Source: Saccopteryx bilineata (taxonomy: Eukaryota > Chordata > Mammalia > Chiroptera > Emballonuridae). Taken from it: DNA of 64,000 nucleotides. The stretch lies in contig NC_089495.1 of NCBI RefSeq assembly GCF_036850765.1, positions 24,644,875 to 24,708,874 of the forward strand, given 5' to 3'. The notes below the pieces were generated by a model. That model was not told the origin of the DNA, did not search any database, and saw only the letters and a list, made by a program, of their open reading frames with translations. Positions 44,565 through 55,409 of this stretch are shown one piece after another. The position numbers were made by a program, and so were the translations under genes. The stretch's first letter is position 1. The number at the start of each line of letters is the position of its first letter.

Positions 44565-46825
44565 TAAAAGACTCCAATTATTTATAATTTAGCTATATAT
44601 TTTGTATCCAGAGAACTCCACAGCTGTATGCCAATAACTTTTGGTGCTATAATAAATGTAACTGTTCATGGAATATCCAGATATTTCATCAGAAAGAAAT
44701 CCTGCTGAATAAGTTAAAAGGAAACACTATTTTCTCAAAGTTCTGGTCTTTATGGGGACATAGCTCTTCACATTGGGTGCTGGTGACAAAGATTTACAAT
44801 CTGTGGGACACTTGTGGCTCTTCTTTTTGAAGAGATGCTGACAGCTTTATTACACATTCCAAGTTTTTTTATTTTGAAAGTTAATGGATAAAAGAAACAT
44901 GTTTCCAAAAAAAGCTCAGAGCCCTAGTTTCAGTCATGGGCAAGTACTCTGTTTCAAGGGTATCTACTGCACTCTCATAGCTCAAATAATGTAGGGGATG
45001 ATCAATGAATATGAGGTAATTTCCCATACGATTTCTTTAAATAGTCAACTCCTCTGCTGCGTGTAGTACACACCTCAATTTATACAGAACCATTTCCGGA
45101 AATACAGTCAGTCTCCAACGTATGATAAGATAGTATGTTTCACAAGTTGGTTTTAAATGTTCGAACCCCAGAAGCATCTGTACCAGAGAACAAGCATTGA
45201 ATTCATCGAATCCTCAGGGCACGCCACAAAAAAATAAAAAATAAAAAATAAATAAATATTGCATTAATGAATCTCTGAGGCAAGCTAGTTTATCCACTTT
45301 TAGATCAAAAAGTTTTAAAAATTAGAACTCCCTGTCTAAATAAAAATACCTGCTATGGCATACATACACATGCACATAAAAATTGACATGCAATTTGACA
45401 GGGTTACAAGAACTCATTCTAACATGTCCCAGTTAAGAAACTCAAAAGTTGAGAATAACAATAACTATATATTACAATGATTCTTTGGGAGAAGGCATAT
45501 TGAGTTTTGATTTCACATGCTTAATAAGAGAGGGTATTCTCTATGCCCTGTGTGGCTAAGAGTGAGAGCCAGAGGTTTCTTTTAATTATAAAAAAATCAA
45601 TGGGATGTACAGTGTGGCAGGAGTACTTTTTTTCAAATGTCAGTCCCAACAAAAACCAGCCTGCTTTCTAATCAAATGACAGGACCGATTGCTTTTAAAT
45701 TAGGGTTCCCCTTCATTGTCCACTGGGGGAGAACGTCTTTTCTGCTCTTCAGACTAAATGAATGGATGTTAGCGTAATGAGAAACCAATGGGGTATGAAG
45801 CAGTTCTGGTGCTTTTTCTTTTCTCTTTTCTTAGGTGCTGTCATGAAAGGGGGAAAGTGCATAAAATTGCTATCACCAAGTACACAAAGGTCTGAAGTGA
45901 GATGCAAGTGGGGTAGGGCATTTTGGGGATTCCTTCCAAGTGGTTTGGAGTTAAGGTAGAAGAGATTTGTGAGGCCTAGGAGGAAGAAGGCAAGAGATGG
46001 GTGGGGATAGGAGACAGTGGGGACAAGCTCACAGCCAGCTCTGGAATTAGAAGAACAAGGGGCAACCCCAATTGTATGCATCCTTTATGTTTTTTCTCTC
46101 CCTTTATTGCTAACAACCTCCTCATCCTGGTCTGCCGTAGGCTAACTGTTTGATAAAGAGATGGAAAGCAAGCATAGGAAGGAAGAAAAAAAAAAGAAAG
46201 AAAAGAGGGAACTAACAAGTTGTGCTACTGAAAAAAGAAAAAAAAGGAAAAGTGGGTTTGTCTTCATGGTCTACAGGTGACTTTTCAGCTCGTCATTCAA
46301 GGAATGCAAAGAAAGTATGTGTTGCATAATGCCAACCAGAGCAAAATATTGCATACCATTTTTTTTTGTAAGTCAAGAATTCCAATAAAGAGCTACAAAA
46401 GAATCTTACTTGGATCTGAATTCCCAGGCATTTCTGACATCTCAGAGTGTCTTAAGGTTGGAAAACTTCAGAATCTATGAGCACACTAGGGAAGAAAGTG
46501 TAGTTTTCTTTGTGGGATATCAAAGGAAATATAAGTAAGCGCAAGAGCCAGGAGACCACTGGAGGTCTGAAAAGTAGGGTGAGAGGTCTTAATAAGTTTA
46601 GTTCTAGGGATCAGATAACCATGCTGACTGCAGCTCTTTCTTCTCAAGTAACATGGAGAAATCATGTGCTCCAATCCAGGTGCTGGGACAAAGTCCTGCA
46701 AAACATACACACTTTGGGGAAAACAGAAAGCATATTCTTTGGTGAAGTTTTGTTCACTTGAAACTCTTCTCTTGTCCGTTCTCAGTTGCTCTATCCTTCT
46801 CATGAGGAAAATGGAAAACCAGAAC
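44565..46825. other. No gene; short (AAATA)n at 45230-45262
   Basis: Besides the A-rich simple repeat I recognise no family. Block 45108-45470 could be a decayed DNA transposon, because it begins ACAGTCAGTCTCCAACG, but matching ends are not evident. Frames up to 113 codons have no domain. Confidence 0.4.
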
Positions 46826-47003
46826 ATATATATAAATTATATATATATAGGGGGATATATATAATTATTATATATATTATATATATAATAATTATATATA
46901 TCCCCCTATATATTTATAATTATATAAATATATATCCCCATATATAATTATAATTATATATATAATATAATTATATTTATATATTTATATATATATATAT
47001 ATC
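46826..47003. repeat. AT-rich palindromic satellite-like tract
   Basis: Nearly pure TA/AT sequence punctuated by CCCC/GGGG blocks at 46850-46854, 46902-46906 and 46935-46938. It contains a perfect inverted repeat with 28-bp arms (46849-46876 and 46880-46907) around a 3-base spacer TTA. Such tracts extrude cruciforms and are often length-variable. Confidence 0.9.
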
Positions 47004-47307
47004 CCCTTTCATCAGGAAACAATTTAGATGGCTCAATCAGCAAACAGTAAAAGAATCAGGATTTTCAAATAGAACAACTTACTCTGAACCAAATGTTCTA
47101 TTTGAAGACCATACTGAGGAAGGCAACCTTTCTCTTTTTCTCTCTTTTCTCCTTCCCTCTGCTGTTTTCATCTTCTCCCTCCTTGTTAATCTCTATTTCT
47201 TCTCCATTTCTCTTCCTCTTGCCTGCCTCTCCCCCCTCTCCCTGCAGTGATACATTAATATACCTGATGGTATTCATATGCTTCCCCCTTTCATACCTCT
47301 CACCTCC

Positions 47308-47373
47308 TTCTTTCCTTCCTTCCTTCCTTCCTTCCTTCCTTCCTTCCTTCCTTCCTTCCTTCCTTCCTTTCCT
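47308..47373. repeat. (TTCC)n tetranucleotide microsatellite
   Basis: About 15 consecutive TTCC units in a wider CT-rich region (47120-47390). The plus-strand frame through it gives FLPS repeats and is not a gene. Confidence 0.95.
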
Positions 47374-47399
47374 TCTTCTTTCCTTTGCAAGGTCTTCTT

Positions 47400-47925
47400 A
47401 CCAGTTCTCACTCATTTTCTTTTGTAAAGCAACTTTGAAACCTAGCCATCTGTTAATATAAGGCACTGAAAAATGTTGAAGTCACATCAAATTCCATTTG
47501 CTCTGCCAGTTAAAAATACAGATGCTTCCTGTTTTATGCTTTCCTCTCACTTTCTCTGGAGTTTAAACATGAAAATATGTTCAATGATAAAAACCAGCAC
47601 ATATCCCCTTTCATCAGGAAACATATTCCAAACAATGAAAGGTAGAGTTATTTTTCCAGGTCCAGCTGGAGTATTTAGATGTTGGGGGAATCATGCATAG
47701 AACCATAATTTCATTGAACAAGAACATAATTATTCACAACTATCACATTTTATTGATGAAGAAATTGAGATCGCAGGGAATTGTCATAATTGTTCTCACA
47801 TGTGCCTCTCATAGACTTGCCAAAGTTCACATCAGCTTACATTTTCACCCAACATAGTTGGGCCTCAGTGGCTCCACTATACTTTTTTTCTATCCACCAC
47901 TTCAGAAAGGGTTCTTTTGGCTACT
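47400..47925. other. No gene; second copy of a 23-bp direct repeat at 47601-47623
   Basis: The 23-base string starting ATATCCCCTTTCATCAGG is present at 46999-47021 and identically at 47601-47623. Nothing else is recognised. Confidence 0.5.
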
Positions 47926-47929
47926 AGGA

Positions 47930-48125
47930 GAAGCCAAGTCATTGAGCAATGCAGCATTAGCTTGTTGGAGTGAGAAAAACAATACAGGACTTAGTCAAGA
48001 CACCTGGGTTCTAGTAGCAGCTTTGTTACTGACTACCTGTCAGACCTTGACAAAAATCTCTACTCTCGGTCCGTGAAGGGGTTAGGTTAAATACTCTCTA
48101 AATTTCCTTCCAGCTCTTTGAATAT
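47930..48125 (+). mobile_element. MIR SINE
   Basis: 'CACCTGGGTTCTAGTAGCAG', 'TTACTGACTACCTGTCAGAC', 'AAATCTCTACTCTCGGTCCG' and 'TCCTTCCAGCTCTTTGAATA' follow MIR in order, including the rarely kept 3' end. Confidence 0.8.
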
Positions 48126-48308
48126 AGATTATTTTTTCCTTCACTCTTCTGCTGACTCAGAGTATGTAACTTTAGCCAAGGTATTAACAGCCATAAATCT
48201 CAATTTTTCCAAGTACAAAGGGAGGACACATTCCCATAGCTTCCTAAATGCTCTTGTGTTAAATGGACTATCTTTAAAAATCACACTAAGTGTTTTATAT
48301 CTCTATAC

Positions 48309-48512
48309 CAGCGGTTCTCAACCTGTGGGCCGCGACCCCGGTGGGGGTCGAACGACCAAAACACAGGGGTCGCCTAAAGCCATCAGAAATACATATTTTA
48401 TTTAAAAATGTATTGTATAATAAATATGTATTTTCCGATGGCTTAAGGTGACCCCTGTGTTTTGGTCGTTTGACCCCCGCTGGGGTCGCGACCCACAGGT
48501 TGAGAACCGCTG
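48309..48512. mobile_element. SPIN-like non-autonomous hAT MITE, 204 bp
   Basis: The ends read CAGCGGTTCTCAACCTGTGG on the left and, reversed, CAGCGGTTCTCAACCTGTGG on the right, the signature of SPIN elements. Subterminal 'GGGGTCGAACGACC' and 'ACAGGGGTCGCCTAA' agree with that family. Flanks CTCTATAC (48301-48308) and CTCTAGAC (48513-48520) match at 7 of 8 bases. There is no coding capacity. Confidence 0.93.
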
Positions 48513-48619
48513 CTCTAGACACTTAATAAGTTGCTAAGCTTGAATAAGACGATGGTCATACCACTGGGCAATGATTCTGGTGGCATTCTAAAACAGCAGA
48601 GTCCACAAGTTTGCAGTCC

Positions 48620-49565
48620 TCTTTGTTTCCATTATATCTTCTTAGAGAAGTTGCTGTGGCTTCTATTGCTACAGTGTGGCATGTTGTATGTCACTGTGTT
48701 CTTCCATCCTATCGTATCTGGTCCTATTCTAATGTTTCCTATCTCAATTACTAGCTTCTCATCTATTTTCCTATTGTCAGGTAGAAACTTCCTTACTGTT
48801 TTTAACTTTCTTACTTCTATATCCAATGATTCACCAAGTTCTTATTGACTCTGTCTCTCCCATGTCATTCAAATTCATGTGTTTCTCTTTCTTCTGTTAT
48901 ATCCCAGACCAAGCTCTTATTGCTTCTCACTTGAACTACTCTATTCCACACAGAAGTCAAAGGAATTATTTTAATTGCCATTCTGATGCTGTCACCCGAT
49001 TGCCTAAAGCCCAATACCTCTCTACTGCTCTTAATATAAAGACTAGAATTCTTATCAAGACCTGCCCAGAAGATAGTTTCAGGCTCTTGCCTATGTTCCC
49101 AGTCTCCTAAGACATCCTCCTGACCCAGTGCCCTCTGTAACTTCTGCCCTTTGCCATCCTAGCTTTGGGGACACAGACTTGTCTGCTCCTGGTTGTTAGG
49201 ATGTTCCAATGAGCAGTCATCCAGTTGACTCTGGCTCCTCAGGGTTCACAGGACTGACCATGTCCTCAGGGAGCCTTCTCTGACTTCCCTGCATCAACTC
49301 TCTTCGTTGTCCTCAGTGTGTTCTGTATGTGTCCTTATTTACATTGTATTTGTCATAGTTGTAATTTTATATATATTTGCTCATGTGATGCTTTCAAAAT
49401 TATTTTTAAGTAGCTTCTCCCTCAGTAGATTCTAAGTTTTATGACACCATGTCCATCTTTCTGTCACCATTGTTATACCAGTGCCTAAGACAATATGTGA
49501 CATGTAGCAGGTATGCACACAACTGATGCTGAGTAAGTGAGTAAATTAATGAATGAAAAAAAAAG
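48620..49565 (+). mobile_element. L2 LINE 3' fragment, long
   Basis: Ordered L2 landmarks: 'ATCCCAGACCAAGCTCTTAT', 'TCTGATGCTGTCACCCGATT', 'AATACCTCTCTACTGCTCTT', 'GGAGCCTTCTCTGACTTCCC' and 'GAGTAAGTGAGTAAATTAAT' at the 3' end. It is one of the longest L2 relics in the window. Frames of 94-105 codons in it are relics or shadows. Confidence 0.75.
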
Positions 49566-49569
49566 AATA

Positions 49570-50095
49570 GACGCTCCTGAGTTCAGGGGTTATATCCTCA
49601 TCTCCTGACATACTGTGTTGGAGCCAGAAAAAGCAATTGATAAATTAGTGTTAAAAGAGTAAGCCAATGAGCACTGAAGTACCCACTTCGCTGGGAAGTA
49701 CAGGAAAAAAAAAAGTTAAACTACTAACATATGGAATTAATAATAGTTTTAAGGAACAATACGGTTAAATGTAACTATCAATCAATATAGCCTCCAAGCA
49801 AGCCCTGATATACTGCAAAAGGAAATATTTCAAATGTCAAATTGTAGCTTTCTTTCCTTATGTGTATAAAGAGAAATAATAAGACAAACTATAAGTGCTA
49901 TAAATTCAAATAAGAGAGAAATCATTAAAAAACTAGTCATGAGGAAAGGTTCCCAAGAGGCCACACTTGAACTGTGCTTTCAGAGGTAATTATGGTTTCA
50001 ACAGGGGGCATATATGGCTTATTTCTTAAAGCCTTGCTTATGTAAGGATTATCTTTTTGCTCTCCCTCATACACTCCCCACCTGGCTCCCCTAAA
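49570..50095. other. No feature recognised
   Basis: AT-rich unique sequence; no coding frame of note. Confidence 0.45.
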
Positions 50096-50124
50096 CTCTG
50101 TGCTCAGGTTCACGGGCATCTGTG

Positions 50125-50240
50125 GGCCACATCAAAAGGACTCCCTTGTCCTCCATCTGCGAGTTGGGTTTCCCCAGAGAGAGGCACCGGCGGGGATTTG
50201 TATGGGGAAAGGAGGGAGCCACAGGCATTCCCTTCCCACC
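50125..50240 (+). repeat. Diverged interspersed repeat, copy 1 of a local pair
   Basis: 'GGCCACATCAAAAGGACTCC' through 'AGCCACAGGCATTCCC' aligns by eye, with few gaps, to 51123-51225 about 1 kb away in the same orientation. The family is old and I cannot name it confidently. Two 81-95 codon frames over it are by-products. Confidence 0.55.
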
Positions 50241-51115
50241 CGAGCCCTCCCTGCCTGGCCCTGGTTCGCAGTGCTTGATTCTTTTTCTGAAGGCCACTGC
50301 CACTGTTGGATGCCTCTTGTAACTGATCGCTACAGTTTTTCGTGAGTTTTCACCTTTAGATCTAGGAGTAACAGTCACTTTCTGACGCTCTTACTGCCAG
50401 AGTACACCTAAACCCTCTGCATGTGTTCGTTATGGGGGTGGTATGTGTTTTCTGCCAAGACTGGGAAAATGGGATTGAAAAGAGGTAAAAGAAACCATCA
50501 GCCTATCAATGGCAATTTTCTCAAACAAAGTCTAGTTGTATTTTTCTCCTCTTGTTTGTTCAGTTCAGATAACACATATGCTTTACCCCCAAACAAATCA
50601 CAAAGCAGGGGTCACTTTAAACTGGCTATCTCAAGCTAGCCAGCAGACTAAACATGTTTCCTGAAGTACAATAAAATAAACTGGGCTGATACACTACCAG
50701 GAAGAGATCTTCAGAGAAAATATGCTAGTAAGACAAAAGCCCCAACCTCTGTTCCCCTCCCAAAGTATACATGTACCAACAGTCCAGGTTTTGCTGACAT
50801 AACAGACTCAGGAAGAGAGCATGTGAAAGACAAGCCTTGCTGGAAGAGTCCGGAGCTAAGAGTGGGAGTACAGAGGGACACTGGAGTTTGAACCTAGAAA
50901 GTAGCCACTGTGTCCCATCCATCCTGACTGCCACATCCATCCATCCATCCACCCATCCAAGATGACTGTGCTTAGTTACTGCCCCCCACTCCTGCAAGGG
51001 CTGGGCAGGGCTCAGTGCTGCCTTGCCACGGTCCAGAGGGAGACATGGCCTCTTCTTGTGTCATTAGTCACACCTACGGTGAAGAAGAGAATGCCCAAGT
51101 ATCTCACTGAGTAAG
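50241..51115. other. No gene; (CATC)n at 50932-50960
   Basis: A short CCAT/CATC tetranucleotide array is present. Otherwise I recognise nothing. Confidence 0.45.
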
Positions 51116-51122
51116 TATCACA

Positions 51123-51230
51123 TGGACCACATCATCAGGACTCCCTTGCCCTCTGTCTTCAAGCTGGGTTTCCCTAAGAGAGGCACTGGCAGGAATGTGT
51201 ATAATAGAAGGAGAGTGACAGGCATTCATT
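51123..51230 (+). repeat. Diverged interspersed repeat, copy 2 of a local pair
   Basis: 'GGACCACATCATCAGGACTC', 'GCTGGGTTTCCCTAAGAGAG' and 'AGTGACAGGCATTCATTG' correspond block by block to 50125-50240. Confidence 0.55.
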
Positions 51231-51234
51231 GTCA

Positions 51235-51995
51235 TCAGTAGGAGCCAAACCAGTAGCTTAGCCAGAATTTTGTAGAACTGTAAACTTTGTTCCACTTCTA
51301 AAGCGCACTGACTGGTAGAAAATAAAAAGGTTTATGTGACAATTGAGAATAGAATTATTTCCTCTTAAATTATGCCCCCAGCATGTTTAAAATAAAGGAA
51401 CACTTGGATGATGAAAAATAGAGAATATGTGTAATAATTAGAATAATTGAATATATTACATAATGTCCTTTGCCAAAAAGGCTTACATTATTACAATGGT
51501 TAGGAGGTACATTAATGAGTCATCTGATTATAATAGTCCCAGTAATCATAATAGAATGAATCACCCAATATTACAGTTGTGATTCAAATAATATTTATTT
51601 TTGGAGATTGACTTTTTCATGATGTGTTGGAATGGAATGTGCTAATAGGGGAGCCATGATTGGGGTAACACATTAGATATTCTGAGTCAAGCTAGTGGAA
51701 TATCAGAGTTCATTCTGTCTACTGGCTTATTAAATGTCCAAAGAAGTGTCCTGGGGCAGATAAGTATGTATATAAGTCTGTATTATGAAGAGAGCATGTT
51801 GCTTCCCCTCTGAGGAATCCTATGAAAGCCAAGCACAGAGAAAGAGTGGAATAATGAAGGGTGGCCTGGGAATATTGGAAGGGCAAAGCACAGAAGCTGC
51901 TGTGCACATCCTTGCTCACCTCTGTGGGTGTGCTGGGTGCATGGAAGGAAACGAAGAATAAAGCAGACTGATGCAAATATGTAGATGAAGGATTA
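51235..51995. other. No feature recognised
   Basis: AT-rich unique sequence; the 85-codon minus frame at 51719-51976 has no recognisable domain. Confidence 0.45.
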
Positions 51996-51999
51996 AAAA

Positions 52000-52235
52000 A
52001 TAGCTAGGATTTGGTGAACACTTGCTGTGTGACTAAGAACTGTGCTAAGTGCTTTTGCAGAATAATTAACATTTATTCCCATAACCACTCATGAAGTAAA
52101 TTATATTTATCCTCATCCTTTAGATGACGAAACTGGGAGGCAGTGATGTAAAGAAACGTGTTCAAGTTTACAGCAGCTGTCACAATGGGCCTGGGATTTG
52201 AACTCAGTCTGACTCCAGAGACCATACTCTTAAGC
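52000..52235 (+). mobile_element. MIR SINE, nearly complete
   Basis: 'GAACACTTGCTGTGTGACTA', 'CTGTGCTAAGTGCTTTTGCA', 'TTATCCTCATCCTTTAGATG', 'ACGAAACTGGGAGGCAGTGA' and 'GGGATTTGAACTCAGTCTGA' follow MIR over most of its length. It is the best-preserved MIR in the window. Confidence 0.9.
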
Positions 52236-52404
52236 ACTAAGTGAAATGGGACAATGTCTCATTCAGGATGTCTATATATGTATGTACACACAATCAAATA
52301 TTTGGATGTAACCCGAAGTCTGGGTTGGTGCAAATGCCAAAGTACTTAGAGATACCTGCTTTATGAGCAAGACATTTTAATATTGTCAGCTTTTGGTTGT
52401 AATT

Positions 52405-52590
52405 AAATTATTTTCTTTTTTATTTATTGATTTATTTGAGAGAGAGAGATAACGAGAGAAGCATTCATTGGTTGTCCTACTTAATTTTGCGTTCACTGGT
52501 CACTTCCTGTATGTGATCCGACCAGGAATCTAACCCATAAACTTGGTGTCTCAGTGATGCTCCAACCTACTGAGCTAACTGGCAGGGCCT
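52405..52590 (-). mobile_element. tRNA-derived SINE, short (Ves-like) type, antisense
   Basis: On the minus strand the head is 'GGCCCTGCCAGTTAGCTCAG', then 'GGGTTAGATTCCTGGTCGGA' (degraded B box), then 'CTCTCTCTCAAATAAATCAA' as tail. Diverged. Confidence 0.75.
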
Positions 52591-52638
52591 AAACTTCTTA
52601 TGTCTATATTATTGAAATGTATTAAACCATGTGAGATA

Positions 52639-53035
52639 GTCTGACCAGGTGTGGCACAGTGGAGAGAGCATTGACCTGGGATGCTGACGACCCAGATTTG
52701 AAACCCTGAGGTGAGCCATGTGGCTTGAGTACAGGCTCACCAGCTTGAGGACAGGTCTCCAGCTTGAGCATGGAATCATAGAAATGACCCCATTGTCACT
52801 GGCTTGAGCCCAAAGGTCATTGGTTTGAGCCCCAGGTTGCTGGCTTGAGCAAGGGGTCACTGGCTCACCTGGAACCCCCAAGTCAAGGCGCATATGGAAA
52901 AGCAATCCATGAACAACTAAGGTGCAACAACTATGATTGATGCTTCTCATCTCTGTCCTTTTCTGTCTGTCCCTGTCTGTCTCTTTTGCTAAAAAAAAAC
53001 CCAACAACAATAAAAAAAAAAAAACCGAAGGAAAA
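52639..53035 (+). mobile_element. tRNA-derived SINE, type A, sense
   Basis: 'CTGACCAGGTGTGGCACAGT' head, a body with extra 'GCTTGAGC' units (longer than the copies at 5.2 and 24.6 kb), 'GCATATGGAAAAGCAATCCA', and an A-rich tail interrupted by CAACAACAA. Diverged. The head-to-head neighbour at 52405-52590 lies 50 bp away. Confidence 0.88.
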
Positions 53036-53232
53036 AAACAACAACAAACCAGATAGATGGATTCTTACATTTCCTCTGAGTGGTGATTTCTAAAGTCCTG
53101 TAACAGAAAGCCATTTTAAAAAAACAACAAAAAACCCCTCTAATTATGGACTTAAACACCTATACTTTAGTATGGTAATGCCTTGTCTTGTAAGGATGTT
53201 CTTACTTCACCTTGAAAATTGATATGTTAGAT

Positions 53233-53366
53233 CAGGGGTCTCAAACTCGCGGCCTGCCCACCAATTTTGTGCAGCCCGCAGACTGGCCCGCAGACTAATC
53301 CACGAAATTTGATTAGTCTGCGGGCCGCACAAAATTGGTGGGCGGGCCGCGAGTTTGAGACCCCTG
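53233..53366. mobile_element. Foldback hAT-like MITE, 134 bp
   Basis: The ends are CAGGGGTCTCAAACTCGCGG on both sides (right end reversed). The arms pair over about 50 bases with two mismatches. An inner perfect hairpin pairs 16 bp of GGCCCGCAGACTAATC around CACGAAATTT. The termini match the element at 57820. An 8-bp duplication is not evident (TGTTAGAT versus TGATGCCC). Confidence 0.85.
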
Positions 53367-53369
53367 TGA

Positions 53370-54194
53370 TGCCCACTCTACAGATGAAGTTGTGACTGCA
53401 AGGGATAAAGCTTGAAAAATAATAAAAATAAATCAATCCACATTTTGTTTCACTTATTGAGACCACACTGATGTCTGTAAGCATCATCAGAAGGGAGAAG
53501 TTAGCCCTCCAGGTCTTTATTTTCTTATCATTAAGTAAGACTTAAGAGATGAAATGTAAATATTCTGCCTCATAGCCCAGAATTTCTGGAGTTCTGAGTT
53601 CTAATCTAGCTTCACTCCTCATTCCCTCATCAATCATTGTTTTCTTAGAAAGGGTTAAAAAATTATTGTATTTCTAATCAAATAATAGATATGATGTAAA
53701 ATTGGTAAATAATTAGATGAATTACAATTGCAAATTCTGAATGAGAAAACAATGGGAAATTGGAAAGTGACTGGCAAAGGCTCGTTGAATCAATTTATTA
53801 AGGATGGAATAAAGGCTGTGGTACAAGCGGGCCGTATTGTTTCAATGGGCCTGAGCCCATTCCCGTAAAAGGGGTGGGGCACTCATGAACCTGAAATAAT
53901 TAAAGTTCATGTGGGAGATATATAATATTACAGCATCCTCAAATGTAAATTAATTCAGCGTTTATATTCAAAATAGTATGAAACATGGCACACTTTATCT
54001 ATGTATGGGTATTTTGTTAGTGGGCTAGTACATACATGCAAACTTGAAAAAAGAATACTATTATTTTTATAACTTAGGGCATGCTAAGTGTTATAAAAAA
54101 TAACAACCAAAATTTTAGTGTTTTAATACAGCAAAAATATGTATCTTGTTGGTACATATTTCAGCACAGTTGTTCTTGGAAGGGTTGCTCCCCT
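53370..54194. other. No feature recognised
   Basis: AT-rich unique sequence without recognisable repeats or coding frames. Confidence 0.45.
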
Positions 54195-54204
54195 AAGAAA
54201 TGAC

Positions 54205-54568
54205 TGCCCTGGCCAGTTGGCTCAGTGGTAGAGCATCGGCCTGGCGTGCAGGAGTCCCGGGTTTGATTCCTGGCCAGGGCACACATGAGAAGTGCCCATC
54301 TGCTTCTCCACCCCTCCCCCTCTCCTTCCTCTCTGTCTCTTTCTTCCCCTCCTGCAGCCAAGGCTCCATTGGAGCAAAGTTGGCCCGGGCGCTGAGGATG
54401 GCTCTATGGCCTCTGCCTCAGGTGCTAGAGTGGCTCTGGTAGCAACAGAGTGACCCCCACCCCCGATGGGCAGAGCATCGCCCCCTGGTGGGCGTGCTGG
54501 GTGGATCCTGGTCGGGCGCATGCAGGAGTCTGTCTGACTGCCTCCCCATTTCCAGCTTCAGAAAAATA

Positions 54569-54597
<29 letters not shown>
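54205..54597 (+). mobile_element. tRNA-derived SINE, type B, sense, full length
   Basis: Head 'TGCCCTGGCCAGTTGGCTCA', mutated B box GGTTTGATTCC, full body, one intact CTCF-like unit and an (AAAT)n tail at 54567-54597. The flanks AAGAAATGAC at 54195-54204 and 54598-54607 are identical. Frames of 66-99 codons inside are SINE-derived. Confidence 0.94.
54478..54491 (-). promoter_or_regulatory. CTCF-core-like motif inside type B SINE
   Basis: TCGCCCCCTGGTGG is intact and single; the neighbouring unit reads GACCCCCACCCCCGATGG and no longer matches. It points left, facing the motif at 44268-44281. Confidence 0.4.
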
Positions 54598-54599
<2 letters not shown>

Positions 54600-54609
54600 G
54601 AAATGACAC

Positions 54610-55025
54610 CAAGGCATCTGTTCTCCTGTGCTGTTTACTCAGGAAGGTGGCTCCCCCATGGTCAACACGGGGTTCCAAGGTCACTCTGGCATTGTGCAGC
54701 CAGCATACTGTGAGTGGAATGAGAATGTGACAAGAGGCGTGTGTGTGTATACATCCTCTCCTTCACCACCCAACACACTTTCTTTACTTTCTTGTTTTGG
54801 AAGTTACACACGCCTTCTACTCATATTCCGCTGGTCAGAATTAGTCATATGGCCCCTACCCAGGTCTAAGGACTCTGGGAAGTGGAGTTTGGCTTTTTTC
54901 TCAAGAAGAAACAACTAGTTACCTAGTCAGTTTCCGTGACAAGATTGGTTAAAAAATTGTACCAGTCAAGATAAAGTAATTCCATTTATTACCTTCCATG
55001 AGATTAATTGATTAAAGTAAGATGT
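54610..55025. other. No feature recognised
   Basis: Mixed-composition unique sequence; a 96-codon frame (54628-54918) has no recognisable domain. Confidence 0.4.
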
Positions 55026-55027
55026 AC

Positions 55028-55362
55028 AGTTGGCTCTTAAACAACATGAGTTTGAATTGTGTGATCCCCTGATACACAGATTTTTTTTTTCAAGAAATAC
55101 TTGCACTGCTTCCAATCAGTGCATTGGGAGTCTGAGGATATGGAGAGCCAACTGCGTGCATCGATCTTTGTCATTTTATAAATATATAGGGAACTTGAGC
55201 ACCCATGAATTGTGGTACCCATGTGGCCCTGTAGCCAAGCCCCCATACTGAGGGACAATGTAAGTTTTCAGAAAGTCAAGAGTTGTAAGCATATTTTGAA
55301 CTGCATGGGAGGTCGGTGTCTCCTAAACCCCTCTTTGTTCAAGGGTCAAGTGTCTGTGCACA
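55028..55362. mobile_element. Tigger-like (pogo/TcMar) DNA transposon relic
   Basis: The left end is CAGTTGGCTCTTAAACAACA; the right end is GTTCAAGGGTCAAGTG. Both are typical of the 'cagttggcccttgaacaac' Tigger-derived MITEs. The inside shows 'GGGAACTTGAGCACCCATGA' and 'GGTACCCATGTGGCC', which recall other Tigger/MER2-type elements. It is flanked by TA on the left only. Old and non-coding. Confidence 0.65.
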
Positions 55363-55409
55363 GGGAAGCCAGGTGCAGAGCATGTTGCTTGAGCCAGTCA
55401 TTCTAGACT

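Noticed and set aside
45108..45470. Possible Tigger-type transposon
   Set aside because: The left edge looks suggestive (ACAGTCAGTCTCCAACG) but no matching right terminus or TA duplication could be found.
47093..47461. 122-codon frame rich in Ser/Phe/Pro/Leu
   Set aside because: It is generated by the CT-rich and (TTCC)n tract.
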